The notes: generated by a model from the letters alone, not told the origin. DNA of 42,647 bases from Pseudomonadota bacterium (GCA_018240405.1 JAFEFW010000645.1:1-42647); one strand, 5' to 3'; shown: positions 1 to 7,823, counted from the stretch's first letter. Made by a program: numbers and translations.

Positions 1-86
1 CGGTCGTGCGCAGCGGCGGTTTCCGCCAGCGCGGGAGCAAGGGCGCGCGCGGCTTCGACCGCAGCGCATTTGGTGCCGGCATTCAT
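1..86 (-). CDS. Acyl-CoA dehydrogenase-like protein, N-terminus only (partial)
   Basis: The minus strand opens at ATG (86-84) with an AGGA about 12 nt upstream, and the frame runs off the left edge of the window. The 28 visible residues are Ala-rich with the pattern ARALAPALAE...AAAHDR. That pattern resembles the first helix of the acyl-CoA dehydrogenase-like flavoproteins (DszC/SfnB group) that often accompany luciferase-like monooxygenases in sulfur-scavenging operons. It lies about 50 nt downstream of the luciferase-like remnant and on the same strand, which fits that context. Only a short helix is visible, so the family call is tentative. Confidence 0.4.
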   Translation of the reverse strand, partial: MNAGTKCAAVEAARALAPALAETAAAHD

Positions 87-136
87 CAGACGACGTCCTG
101 TGGTTTCAGCGAAGTCAGCGCGGGTGCGCCGCCGCG

Positions 137-298
137 TCAAGCCGCCGCGGCTTGCCGCGCCACGTCACGCGCCGCCACCTGAGCGCGCACGCGCGGCAGC
201 AACTCCCGGCCGTACTCTATCGCGTCCACCAGCGGGTTGAAGCCGCGGATCAGAATCTTGCGGATGCCCTGCCGGAACGGCGTCCTGTCGAAGACCAT
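137..298 (-). pseudogene. C-terminal remnant of a luciferase-like (LLM) flavin monooxygenase
   Basis: This 53-codon frame ends at TGA (139-137). It encodes ILIRGFNPLVDAIEYGRELL followed by PRVRA, which matches the closing helix of bacterial luciferase-like FMN-dependent monooxygenases (SsuD/SfnG type, usually 330-380 aa). An in-frame TGA lies only eight codons before the ATG at 298, so the TIM barrel that should precede it is absent. A GGAG sits about 4 nt before that ATG, so a short peptide could still be translated. It lies between the MmgE/PrpD gene and the acyl-CoA-dehydrogenase-like gene on the same strand. The simplest reading is an internally deleted monooxygenase gene. A small independent protein is the alternative. 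Confidence 0.5.
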
Positions 299-322
299 TT
301 CTCCGCCAGGACGCCCGAGCAG

Positions 323-1681
323 TCAGGCCAGTAGCGCGGCGATACTCCTTCCGTCCGTCACCGTTTCCAGCGTTCCGAGCGTGTTCAGCAATTGGTCGAG
401 CGTGGCGGCATCAATGTCTCGTACGGCATGGGCGGCGCAGTCGCGGAATTTATCGTTACGCTGCGCCTCGGACAACGGATTTTCCGGTGCGCCGAGGGCA
501 ATGCCAAAGGTCCGTTCCGCCGTTCGACTATCTGTCAATGTTGCGCTGATGCCGCTGGGCCCGTCCGTCACTTCGCCACGGATACGCCGGGCAAGATCCA
601 GCACGCGCGGATCGTCGAAGTTGGCGACTTCATCAATGCCGACCCGGCCATGCACCAAGCCGGCCGCAAGCAGGAAGGGCAGCGCGAACTGCGCTTCGAC
701 GATCTGCGTCGGTCGGCGCTTCGCTGCTGCGCCCTGGAAATATTCGCTGACCACGGCTTGCGAAGCACGAACCGTCACGCTTTCCAATCCGCCACCCCGG
801 TGCAGACCCAGATCGTCGCGCAGGCCGATGGCGCCGTCGATCGCAGCATGCAACGGCCGGCCGCAGGGATAGGGTTTGAAGCTGACCTCATCACCACGCC
901 AGATGCGCCCGAGACCAGCTGTCAGCTTATCCAGGTCGTTACCGATCGGTTGATACAGTTCATAGAAGCCGAACTTTCCGCTGAACACGCCGATCGCGCC
1001 GGTGAACCCGTCGGCAGCCAGCAGCGCGGCGACGATGCCGGCGCTCGCCGCCTGACCCGCCTGAAATCGTTTCGTCAAGGCGCCGTCGACAATGCATTGC
1101 CGGCTGCCGGCGGCCGAGCTTAGCGCGATGCCGAACGCGTGATGCATCTGCGCCGCCGACAGGCCCAGCAGCTTACCTGCCACAGCGGTTGCGCCGAAGA
1201 CGCCGATCGCCGAGGTGCGGTGCCAGCCGCGGTCTATCGTTGCGGCGAGTGCGATGCGGCAGGACACGTCAAGGCCGAGTGCGGCGGCAAGGATCAGGTC
1301 GCGTCCGGTGACGCCGGAAACGATGTCGGCGGTGGCGAGTGCGGCGCCGAGCACCGAGGCGCCGGGATGGATCGAGCCGCCGCGATCATAGGTGTCGTCG
1401 TAGTCCAGCGCGTGCGCCATCGCGCCGTGAATGAATGCCGCCTGCGGCGCCGGCAGGCGGCCGCCGACGAGCAGCAGGCCGGACTCGCCGGCGCCGCCCC
1501 AGCGACGAAACAACTTCAGCAGTTCAGCGATGCCCGGTGCACCGCTGCCGCCGAGCGCGCAACCCAGCGTATCCATCAGGTCGCGCTTGGTGGCCTCAAC
1601 CGTGGCCGCAGGCAGATCCTGGTAGCGCGTGTTGGCAACGTGCTCTGCAAGCTGCGCCGCGGGATCTTGGGACGTGGTCAT
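323..1681 (-). CDS. MmgE/PrpD family protein
   Basis: This 452-aa protein has the usual length and layout of the MmgE/PrpD family (2-methylcitrate dehydratase, cis-aconitate decarboxylase and relatives). The N-terminal helical domain carries DTLGCALGG near residue 40 and the motif HALDYDDTYDRGGSIHPGAS near residues 90-110. KRFQAGQAASAGIVAALLA follows near residue 205, and the C-terminal lid contains KPYPCGRPLHAAIDGA. An AGGAA lies 8 nt before the ATG. Family members dehydrate or isomerise small di- and tricarboxylates. The substrate here cannot be read from the sequence, and the organosulfur neighbourhood does not suggest propionate metabolism, since no prpB or prpC is visible. It probably heads a minus-strand transcript that continues into the LLM remnant. 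Confidence 0.9.
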   Translation of the reverse strand: MTTSQDPAAQLAEHVANTRYQDLPAATVEATKRDLMDTLGCALGGSGAPGIAELLKLFRRWGGAGESGLLLVGGRLPAPQAAFIHGAMAHALDYDDTYDRGGSIHPGASVLGAALATADIVSGVTGRDLILAAALGLDVSCRIALAATIDRGWHRTSAIGVFGATAVAGKLLGLSAAQMHHAFGIALSSAAGSRQCIVDGALTKRFQAGQAASAGIVAALLAADGFTGAIGVFSGKFGFYELYQPIGNDLDKLTAGLGRIWRGDEVSFKPYPCGRPLHAAIDGAIGLRDDLGLHRGGGLESVTVRASQAVVSEYFQGAAAKRRPTQIVEAQFALPFLLAAGLVHGRVGIDEVANFDDPRVLDLARRIRGEVTDGPSGISATLTDSRTAERTFGIALGAPENPLSEAQRNDKFRDCAAHAVRDIDAATLDQLLNTLGTLETVTDGRSIAALLA

Positions 1682-1854
1682 TCGGTCGCTTCCTGTCGCT
1701 GCAAGGAGTATCAGATGTGGAGAGTATAACAGCGCGGCAGCGGCCGCACCAATGCGGTGGATTTAGTCTTGCGGAATGGCCACATTGCTATACATCCGTC
1801 TATAACATGCAATACGGCATGCAGGCTGTATTTCTTCCTCGAAAGGATTCTGTC
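1682..1854. promoter_or_regulatory. Divergent control region between MmgE/PrpD and the solute-binding protein
   Basis: The 173 nt between the two divergent starts are more AT-rich than the flanking genes. A TATAAC (1801-1806) could act as a -10 box for the plus-strand gene, but no good -35 is seen. Just after it is a short inverted repeat, CATGC-N6-GCATG (1806-1821), which could be an operator. GAAAGGA at 1841-1847 is the ribosome binding site for the GTG at 1855. The promoter assignment is weak. Confidence 0.35.
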
Positions 1855-2793
1855 GTGGCTCACTTCGGGCTGACTCGCCGCAGCGCGCTGATCGGCAGTC
1901 TGGCAATGCCATTTATCCGTCCCGCTCTGGCTGATCCTGTCCTTCGCGTCGGTGATCAGAAGGGTGGCAATAAGTCACTGATGCAGGCTGCCGGAGTATT
2001 GGACGGTCTGGAAAGCCGCATTGAGTGGAATACTTTTGCTGCCGCTGCGCCTTTGCTGGAAGCACTGAACGCCGGCGCGATCGATTGCGGCGGTGTGGGC
2101 GATGCTCCGTTCGCGTTCGCACGCGCCGCCGGCGTCAAGGCGAAGGTGATTCTGTCGACCCGTTCCGCGGGCGCCAGCACGGCGCTTTTGGTACCGGAAG
2201 GATCGGCGGCACGCAGTTTCAGCGATCTGAAGGGCCGCACCATCGGCACAGGCAAGGGATCCGTTGGACATTATCTGGCTGTGGCCGCGCGTGACCGCGC
2301 CGGGCTCTCGCCTGAGGACATCAAACTCGCGTTCCTGAACCCGGCGGACGCCAAGGCGGCGTTTGTCTCCGGCTCGATCGATGCCTGGTCGACCTGGGGC
2401 CCCTATGTCTACCTCGCCGTGGTGCAGAACAAGGCGCGCATTCTGCTGGACGGCAGCAACGGGCTGATGAGCGGGCTGAGCTATTTCGTCGCATCCGAAA
2501 AGGCCATCACGGAGAAGCGCGATGTGCTGACGCTCTTCAAACAGCGCCTGGCAAAGGCATTGGATTGGGGGCTGGCAAATACGGATGCCTATGCCGCGGC
2601 CTGGGCCGAGGAAACCGGCGTACCGGTAGAGGTTTCACGCCTGACGCTGCAGGCGCGCGGCTTTAAACCCGTGCCGATCGACGCGGGGGTTATCGCCGAC
2701 CAGCAGCGGACGGTCGACTTGTACGCGAAGGAACGCGTGCTGCCGATGCGTTACGACGCGGCATCCGGGTTCGATGCGTCGTTCAATGGATGA
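1855..2793 (+). CDS. ABC transporter substrate-binding protein, SsuA-like (sulfonate/organosulfur type)
   Basis: A periplasmic binding protein of 312 aa. The GTG start is chosen because GAAAGGA lies 7 nt upstream and the product then begins with a Tat-like export signal (LTRRSALIGSLAMPFIRPAL, cleavage after ALA). The mature part opens with LRVGDQKGG, characteristic of the SsuA/TauA/NrtA fold. It continues with IDCGGVGDAPFAFARAAG near residue 80 and FVSGSIDAWSTWGPY near residue 175, the two ligand-cleft signatures of SsuA. It should deliver an alkyl sulfonate or similar organosulfur anion to the importer encoded on the opposite strand at 5846-4254. Its separation and opposite orientation from that permease and ATPase are unusual. 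Ligand identity is inferred. Confidence 0.85.
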   Translation: MAHFGLTRRSALIGSLAMPFIRPALADPVLRVGDQKGGNKSLMQAAGVLDGLESRIEWNTFAAAAPLLEALNAGAIDCGGVGDAPFAFARAAGVKAKVILSTRSAGASTALLVPEGSAARSFSDLKGRTIGTGKGSVGHYLAVAARDRAGLSPEDIKLAFLNPADAKAAFVSGSIDAWSTWGPYVYLAVVQNKARILLDGSNGLMSGLSYFVASEKAITEKRDVLTLFKQRLAKALDWGLANTDAYAAAWAEETGVPVEVSRLTLQARGFKPVPIDAGVIADQQRTVDLYAKERVLPMRYDAASGFDASFNG

Positions 2794-2823
2794 GAACGGT
2801 TGTGGGAGGCCCTGACTTCGTCG

Positions 2824-2849
2824 ACCGCGGCGGCCTACTGCGCCGCGGT
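2824..2849. terminator. Bidirectional hairpin between convergent genes
   Basis: A perfect 9-bp stem (ACCGCGGCG / CGCCGCGGT) with an 8-nt loop. The loop contains the TAG stop codon of the DmoA-like gene, and the hairpin begins 31 nt after the stop of the solute-binding protein gene. No long T tract follows on either side, so it is a candidate terminator only. Confidence 0.4.
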
Positions 2850-4223
2850 TTGACGCCGCGCGCCGGCGCCGCGGCGGTAAAGCGCAGCCGGGTGTGTGTC
2901 AGGCAGGCGCGGCGCGCCGAACAGTTTCTGCCGCAACGGACCGGACTCGTAGCGGCGCTTGAATGCTCCGCGCTCCTGCAGCACCGGCACAACGAGATCG
3001 ACGAAATCCTCCAGCGACTCCGGCGTCACCGTGCGGGATAAGTTATAGCCGTCGATGTCGGTGTCCTCGACCAGTTGGATCAACGCGTCCGCCACCTCCT
3101 CGGCAGACCCGATGATCGGCGCAACGCGGCTGCCCAGGCCCATCTGTGCGATCAGACGACGCAGTGTCCATGGCTCCGCGGCCTGCCGCGTCACCGCGTC
3201 GACCGCCGAGTTCATCGCCCGCGTCTGCTCGTAACGGATCGGCTCATCCAGTTCATAGCGTGACAGATCGATACCGGAGGAGCTGGCAAAATGCGCCAGT
3301 GCCGCCTCGACACTGGCGTGCCTGTGGTATTCTTCGTATTTCTCCTGCGCCTCCTTCCGCGTCCGTCCGACGACAGCGGTGCGGCTGAGCAGGATCACCA
3401 TATCGGCCGGATTCCGCCCGCGCGCCGCGGTCCGACGACGAATATCAGCAACGATCTCCCGGATCGCTCGCGCATCGGGTCCGTTGATGAACACCGCCTC
3501 GGCGTGTGTGGCAGCGAACTCGCGGCCGCGCGGCGACGACCCGGCCTGGTACAGCACCGGCGTCCGTTGCGGTGACGGTTCTGACAGGTGGATGGCGTCG
3601 AGCTTGAAATGCTTCCCCTCATGCGTGACGCGATGCACCTTGGCCGGGTCGGCAAAGACGCCATTCTGCTTGTCGCGCAGCACCGCGCCGTCTTCCCAAC
3701 TGCCCTCCCACAGCTTGTAGACGACCTCCATGTATTCGTCGGCGAGATCGTACCGGAAATCGTGGTCGTGCTGCACCGGCAGGCCCATGCCGCGCGCGGC
3801 GCTGTCGAGGTAGCCCGTGACGATGTTCCAACCGAAACGGCCATTCGTCAGGTGATCCAGCGTCGAGGCTCTGCGGGCAAACAGGTACGGCGGCTCATAG
3901 GTCAGGTTCGCAGTCACGCCAAAACCCAGATGCGTCGTCACCGCCGCCATCGCCGGCACCAGCAGCATCGGGTCGTTGACCGGAATCTGCGCGGCATTGA
4001 CGATCGACGGCGCTGGGCTGTCCTTGTAGACGTCGTAGACCCCGACGATGTCGGCCAGGAAAATGCCGTCGAACAGCCCACGTTCCGCGACACGCGCCAG
4101 GTTCTGCCAGTATTCCAGCGTGTTGTAGTTCACCGACCGGTCGCGCGGGTGCGTCCACATCCCGTGCTGGATATGACCGACGCAGTTCATGTCGAAGGCG
4201 TTCAGGCGGATCTGCTTCGGCAT
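2835..4223 (-). CDS. dmoA: FMNH2-dependent monooxygenase, DmoA-like (NtaA/SnaA/DszA family)
   Basis: A 462-aa luciferase-like TIM-barrel monooxygenase. It matches remembered dimethyl-sulfide monooxygenase large subunits closely along most of its length: RLNAFDMNCVGH at the N-terminus, then ADIVGVYDVYKDS, VPVNDP, THLGFGVTANLTYEPPYL, RRASTLDHLTNGRFGWNIVT, ADEYMEVVYKLWEGSWEDGA and EPSPQRTPVLYQAGSS. The 440-480 aa length is typical of the NtaA/SnaA/DszA/DmoA group, which uses free FMNH2 and O2 from a partner reductase to cleave C-S or C-N bonds. No flavin reductase is encoded nearby, so FMNH2 would come from elsewhere. It is the last gene of the sulfonate-importer operon, 30 nt after the ATPase gene. 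Dimethyl sulfide as substrate is inferred from resemblance; another organosulfur compound is possible. Confidence 0.88.
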   Translation of the reverse strand: MPKQIRLNAFDMNCVGHIQHGMWTHPRDRSVNYNTLEYWQNLARVAERGLFDGIFLADIVGVYDVYKDSPAPSIVNAAQIPVNDPMLLVPAMAAVTTHLGFGVTANLTYEPPYLFARRASTLDHLTNGRFGWNIVTGYLDSAARGMGLPVQHDHDFRYDLADEYMEVVYKLWEGSWEDGAVLRDKQNGVFADPAKVHRVTHEGKHFKLDAIHLSEPSPQRTPVLYQAGSSPRGREFAATHAEAVFINGPDARAIREIVADIRRRTAARGRNPADMVILLSRTAVVGRTRKEAQEKYEEYHRHASVEAALAHFASSSGIDLSRYELDEPIRYEQTRAMNSAVDAVTRQAAEPWTLRRLIAQMGLGSRVAPIIGSAEEVADALIQLVEDTDIDGYNLSRTVTPESLEDFVDLVVPVLQERGAFKRRYESGPLRQKLFGAPRLPDTHPAALYRRGAGARRQTAAQ

Positions 4224-4253
4224 TGTCGCGTATCCCGTGCTGTTGCCGCCAGT

Positions 4254-5033
4254 CTAGCGCGCCAGCAGCCGATCCAGAATACGCCCCTCGATCGCCGCCG
4301 CCGCCGGGTCGCCATGCCGGCGCGGGCGTGGCAGGTCCACGGTGACGTCCATGTCGACACGGCCATGGTCCAGTAGCAGAACCCGGTCCGCCAGCGTGAC
4401 CGCCTCGGACACGTCGTGGGTCACGACGATGGCGGTGAAGCCCTTGTCCTGCCAGACCTGCTCGATCAGCGCCTGCATCTCGATCCGCGTCAGCGCATCG
4501 AGCGCACCGAGCGGTTCATCGAAGGCCAGTACCCGTGGATGGCTGACCAGCGCGCGTGCGAGCGCGACACGCTGCTTCTGCCCGCCGGACAGGACTGACG
4601 GCCAGTCACCGCCGCGAGTACCGAGGCCAACCTGCTCCAAGGCCTCCTGCGCCTCACGCTTGCGGTCCGCGCCTCGCGGCGCGTGCGACAGGCCAACGGC
4701 AACATTGGCGGCAACGCGCTGCCAGGGCAGCAGGCGCGGCTCCTGGAACATCAGGCGGACATGGTCATCCCATCCCGTCGTTGCTCCCTCGATCTCAATC
4801 GTCCCGCCGCTCGGCTTGTCCAGCCCGGACAGCAGGCGCAACAACGTGCTCTTGCCGCAACCGGAGCGTCCGACGATGGCCACGAACTGTCCTGGCGGGA
4901 TGTCCAGGTCGATGCCATGCAGCACCGTGTTGGCGCCGAAGGACTTCGTGACGCCACGCAGCTGCAGATGCGCGCCGGCCGCGCTGTAGCGAACAGTTGA
5001 GTCCGGGTATGCGTCAAAGGTTGCGACATTCAT
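4254..5033 (-). CDS. ssuB: ABC transporter ATP-binding protein, SsuB/TauB-like
   Basis: A cytoplasmic ATPase of 259 aa that powers import. It shows all ABC motifs in order: Walker [10 protein letters not shown] near residue 55, Q-loop [10 protein letters not shown], signature [15 protein letters not shown], Walker B VLAFDEP, the D-loop LGALDALTR, and the switch His in VVTHDVSEA. The QEPRLLPW and DEPLGALD forms are typical of the nitrate/sulfonate/taurine subfamily. Its ATG lies 3 nt after the permease stop, so the two are translationally linked, and the DmoA-like gene follows. The partner binding protein is probably the one at 1855-2793. Confidence 0.92.
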   Translation of the reverse strand: MNVATFDAYPDSTVRYSAAGAHLQLRGVTKSFGANTVLHGIDLDIPPGQFVAIVGRSGCGKSTLLRLLSGLDKPSGGTIEIEGATTGWDDHVRLMFQEPRLLPWQRVAANVAVGLSHAPRGADRKREAQEALEQVGLGTRGGDWPSVLSGGQKQRVALARALVSHPRVLAFDEPLGALDALTRIEMQALIEQVWQDKGFTAIVVTHDVSEAVTLADRVLLLDHGRVDMDVTVDLPRPRRHGDPAAAAIEGRILDRLLAR

Positions 5034-5036
5034 GGC

Positions 5037-5846
5037 TCACGCCTCCACGTAGGCTGGGTTCCAGGACAGGCAGGTGCGCTCCAGCAAGCGGGCCACCGTG
5101 TCAGCGAGTTTGCCCAGCGCCGCGTAGATCAGGATGGATACCACCACGACGTCGGTCATCATGAACTCGCGCGCATTCATCGCCATGAAGCCGATGCCCG
5201 AGGTCGCCGAGATCGTTTCGGCAACGATCAGCGTCAGCCACATGATGCCCAGCCCGTAGCGCAGGCCGACGAAGATGGATGGCAGCGCGCCGGGGAACAC
5301 CACACGCCAGAAGATCGCCTGGTTGCTCATACCATAGGCGCGCGCCATCTCCAGCAACTGCCGGTCGACGGACCGCACGCCATGGAGCGTGTTGATGTAC
5401 ACCGGGAAGAACACTCCGAGCGCAACCAGGAACAGCTTGGCCTGCTCGCCGATGCCGAACCACAGGATCACCAGCGGGATCAGCGCCAGATGCGGAATGT
5501 TCCGCACCATTTGCAGCGTCGAGTCCGTCAACTTCTCCGACAGGCCCGACAGCCCGTTGGCCATGCCGAAGACGAAGCCGAGGCCGCCGCCAATGGCAAA
5601 GCCGGTGAAGGCGCGCCAGGCGGAGACGCGGATGTCGCGCCAGAGTTCGCCGTTGGCGGCGACCTTCCATAGCGCCGCCGCCACGGCGGTGGGCGCCGGC
5701 ATGACGTTCTCGCGTAGCAGGCCAGTCTGCGCCGCGACCTGCCACAGCAGCAGGATCAGCAGCGGAACGATCCAGGGGAGGGTGCGTTTCATGACCAAAG
5801 TCGGTAGGGCGGCGCCAAGCAGATGGCGCCGGGACAGGCGGGTCAT
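5037..5846 (-). CDS. ssuC: ABC transporter permease, SsuC-like, with Tat-like leader
   Basis: A 269-aa inner-membrane permease of the SsuC/TauC family. It has about six hydrophobic segments and the EAA loop near residues 170-190 (MARAYGMSNQAIFWRVVFPG), followed by LPSIFVGLRYGLGIMWLTL. Odd feature: translation starts at 5846, where AGGAG lies 6 nt before the ATG. The first 18 residues, MTRLSRRHLLGAALPTLV, read like the start of a Tat signal peptide rather than a permease. The normal permease-like start MKRTLPW follows at codon 19 but has no visible ribosome binding site. This suggests that the leader of a lost binding-protein gene has become joined in frame to the permease. First gene of the transport pair. 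Confidence 0.88.
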   Translation of the reverse strand: MTRLSRRHLLGAALPTLVMKRTLPWIVPLLILLLWQVAAQTGLLRENVMPAPTAVAAALWKVAANGELWRDIRVSAWRAFTGFAIGGGLGFVFGMANGLSGLSEKLTDSTLQMVRNIPHLALIPLVILWFGIGEQAKLFLVALGVFFPVYINTLHGVRSVDRQLLEMARAYGMSNQAIFWRVVFPGALPSIFVGLRYGLGIMWLTLIVAETISATSGIGFMAMNAREFMMTDVVVVSILIYAALGKLADTVARLLERTCLSWNPAYVEA

Positions 5847-5860
5847 GGGAGACTCCTGGG

Positions 5861-6082
5861 TTAGTGGGTCTGGACGCTTCCCGGTACGTTCGCTGGGGCG
5901 ATGATCCGACCGCTGAGATAGAGGCGGCGGGCAAGGCGCTTCACGTCGGCCAGGGTTGGCCAGACGGAGCCATCCAACTCGTCGAGGCGCATGTCGGTAG
6001 CGATGAAGCGATAGCCGACATCCAGCCGGACGGCGGCACCGACAAAGGCGCCGTCAATATCGATCACGTGGGACTGCAGCAT
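5861..6082 (-). CDS. Small conserved-looking protein of unknown function (73 aa)
   Basis: A 73-aa protein beginning MLQSHVIDIDGAFVGAAVRL, then DGSVWPTLADVKRLARRLYL and SGRIIAPANVPGSVQTH. There is no signal peptide or membrane segment, and no catalytic motif is recognised. The VIDIDGAFVGAAVRL start and the amphipathic ADVKRLARRL helix look like a compact alpha/beta fold. A strong GGAAGGA lies 8 nt before the ATG, and codon use resembles the neighbours, so it is very likely a real gene. It lies 14 nt ahead of the permease gene in the same operon, which suggests a role tied to organosulfur uptake. I have no named family for it. Confidence 0.7.
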   Translation of the reverse strand: MLQSHVIDIDGAFVGAAVRLDVGYRFIATDMRLDELDGSVWPTLADVKRLARRLYLSGRIIAPANVPGSVQTH

Positions 6083-6101
6083 GGTAGAAAATCCTTCCGG
6101 G

Positions 6102-6239
6102 TCAGGGACGTGCGTGGCGGTGCAAAGTCAGGGGCACGCGCCGACAGCGCATCGACAGGCCGGACGGACAGCCCATCATCGCCATCCGCGGACCGGCGAC
6201 GCGGCGGGCCAGGGACAGGGACGGCGGCACACTGAACAT
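6102..6239 (-). CDS. Short leader-like ORF (45 aa) at the head of the organosulfur operon
   Basis: This 45-codon frame has a good AGGAG 9 nt before its ATG and ends 19 nt before the ATG of the 73-aa gene. The product is basic and unlike any family I know. It has Met at positions 1, 19, 21, 22 and 30 and Cys at 24 and 32, with Met and Cys clustered as MAMMGC and SMRC. Its size, position as first ORF of a sulfur operon and sulfur-amino-acid clustering suggest a regulatory leader peptide that senses Met/Cys charging. No clear terminator/antiterminator pair was identified, so this is a hypothesis. It could also be a non-functional frame. Confidence 0.45.
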   Translation of the reverse strand: MFSVPPSLSLARRVAGPRMAMMGCPSGLSMRCRRVPLTLHRHARP

Positions 6240-6291
6240 CGGCTGGTTCTCCTGTGGACGGCCTGCGATGGCCGAGCCGCCAGCATAAGAG

Positions 6292-6318
6292 GATATTTTT
6301 CTGAATGAGCGCAATATC
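6292..6318. promoter_or_regulatory. AT-rich dyad upstream of the organosulfur operon
   Basis: An inverted repeat GATATT-N15-AATATC lies about 53 nt upstream of the leader ORF start, inside the most AT-rich stretch of this part of the window. On the minus strand a TTGACG (6358-6353) lies farther upstream. The spacing resembles operators of LysR-type regulators (CysB/Cbl/SsuR type), which commonly control sulfonate genes. No regulator gene is present in the window. 6319-6563 holds no other convincing gene and must contain the promoter of the P450 operon. Confidence 0.35.
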
Positions 6319-6563
6319 TGCCAAGAAAAAAGATTATCTTTCCCCTGAAGCGTCAATCTGGGTGAGTTGCCCGCTCTTTTTGGCGCGACTGCGAAATGCC
6401 GCGTCGCCCTGACGCCGGCGGGCGGTGACGGCGGGGTGAAGTTTCAGACAAGGCTGCCCGGCATCGTTGGCCATCCGGCCGCCGGCATGCCGCTCATCCA
6501 CCCGCTTGCCGCCGGCCGCGCCCGCTGCTCCTATGCCGCCAAAACCGACAGGAGCGGGGGAGC

Positions 6564-7796
6564 GTGAGCGACCAATCGAGGCATATCGTCATCGTCGGCG
6601 GCGGCCATGCCGGCGGCTCCGCCGCAGCCGTGCTGCGCCAGCTTGGCTGGCAGGAACGGATCACCATCGTCGGCGAAGAGCCGCTATTGCCCTACCAGCG
6701 GCCACCGCTGTCCAAACAATGGCTGTCCGGCGAGGCGACGGAGGAGACGCTGTGGCTCCGGCCGGAGAAATTCTATGCCGATGCCACCATCGACACCCGC
6801 CTCGGACTGCGGGTCACCCGCATCGACAGGGCGGCGAAAACGGTGACGCTGTCGGACGAGGTGATGCTCACTTATGACTATCTGATCCTCGCCACGGGTG
6901 CCCGGCCACGCAAGCTGCCGCTACCCGGTTCCGACCTGCACGGCGTGCTGGAACTGCGCACCGTAGCGGATGCCGAGGCGCTGAAGGCCGCATTGACGCA
7001 AGGCGCTCGCCTGGCCGTGATCGGCGGCGGCTATATCGGGCTGGAAGCCGCCGCGTCCGCCAAGAGCCTGGGCGCCGAGGTTACCATCATCGAGCGCGAA
7101 GCGCGTGTCCTGGCACGTGTCGCCTGCCCGCTGCTGTCGGAATTCTTCGAGACTTTCCACCGCGACCGTGGCGCAGTGATCGAGGTGAATGCCCAGGTTG
7201 CTGGCCTCGAGGGTGAAGGCGGCCGCATCACCGGCGTGCGCCTCGGCGACGGCCGGGTCATCCCCTGCGACGCCGCGCTGATCGGTGTCGGTGCCGTGCC
7301 CAACGACGAGTTGGCACGCGACGCCGGCCTGTCCTGCGACGGCGGCATCGTGGTGAGTCTTGAGGCGCGGACCGATGACCCGGCGATCTTCGCTATCGGT
7401 GACTGCACCCGCCGGCCGCTGCCGCTGTATGACCGGATGTGGCGGCTGGAGAGCGTGCCGAATGCGCTGGAGCAGGCCAAGCAGGCAGCCAGCGCCATCT
7501 GCGGCAAGCCGGGCCCCGCCCCCGAGGTCCCGTGGTTCTGGTCCGACCAGTATGAACTGCGCCTGCAGATCGCTGGCATCCCGTTCGACGCGACCGACAT
7601 CGCGGTGCGCGGCAGCGTGGCGGAGGGCAAATTCGCGCTGTTCCATCTCGGCGCCGACGGCACGGTGCTGGCGGTGGAGGCGGTGAACGCCTCGATGGAG
7701 TTTATGGGCGGACGCCGAATCATTCAGCGGCGGAAAAAGCTCTCTCGCGCACAAATCGAGGATATGGCAGTGTCGATGCAGCAACTCGCGGCCTGA
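6564..7796 (+). CDS. NAD(P)H-dependent ferredoxin reductase of a P450 system
   Basis: A 410-aa FAD enzyme of the putidaredoxin reductase/ferredoxin reductase family. It starts at GTG 6564, with AGGAG 9 nt upstream. It has the FAD-binding GGGHAGGSAA near residue 12, the LPYQRPPLSK motif near residue 45, the ATGARPR strand, the NAD-binding GGGYIGLEAAA near residue 155, and AIGDC near residue 278. The C-terminal domain carries VPWFWSDQY, typical of this family. It passes electrons from NAD(P)H to the [2Fe-2S] ferredoxin encoded 27 nt downstream, which in turn serves the P450. It is the first gene of the operon. Here the order is reductase, ferredoxin, P450. Confidence 0.93.
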   Translation: MSDQSRHIVIVGGGHAGGSAAAVLRQLGWQERITIVGEEPLLPYQRPPLSKQWLSGEATEETLWLRPEKFYADATIDTRLGLRVTRIDRAAKTVTLSDEVMLTYDYLILATGARPRKLPLPGSDLHGVLELRTVADAEALKAALTQGARLAVIGGGYIGLEAAASAKSLGAEVTIIEREARVLARVACPLLSEFFETFHRDRGAVIEVNAQVAGLEGEGGRITGVRLGDGRVIPCDAALIGVGAVPNDELARDAGLSCDGGIVVSLEARTDDPAIFAIGDCTRRPLPLYDRMWRLESVPNALEQAKQAASAICGKPGPAPEVPWFWSDQYELRLQIAGIPFDATDIAVRGSVAEGKFALFHLGADGTVLAVEAVNASMEFMGGRRIIQRRKKLSRAQIEDMAVSMQQLAA

Positions 7797-7823
7797 CGCC
7801 GCAGGGCAATAAAAGGAACGTCT

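Noticed and set aside
6367-6567. A 66-codon plus-strand frame ahead of the ferredoxin reductase gene
   Set aside because: No ribosome binding site and no motif; it overlaps the better supported GTG start at 6564.
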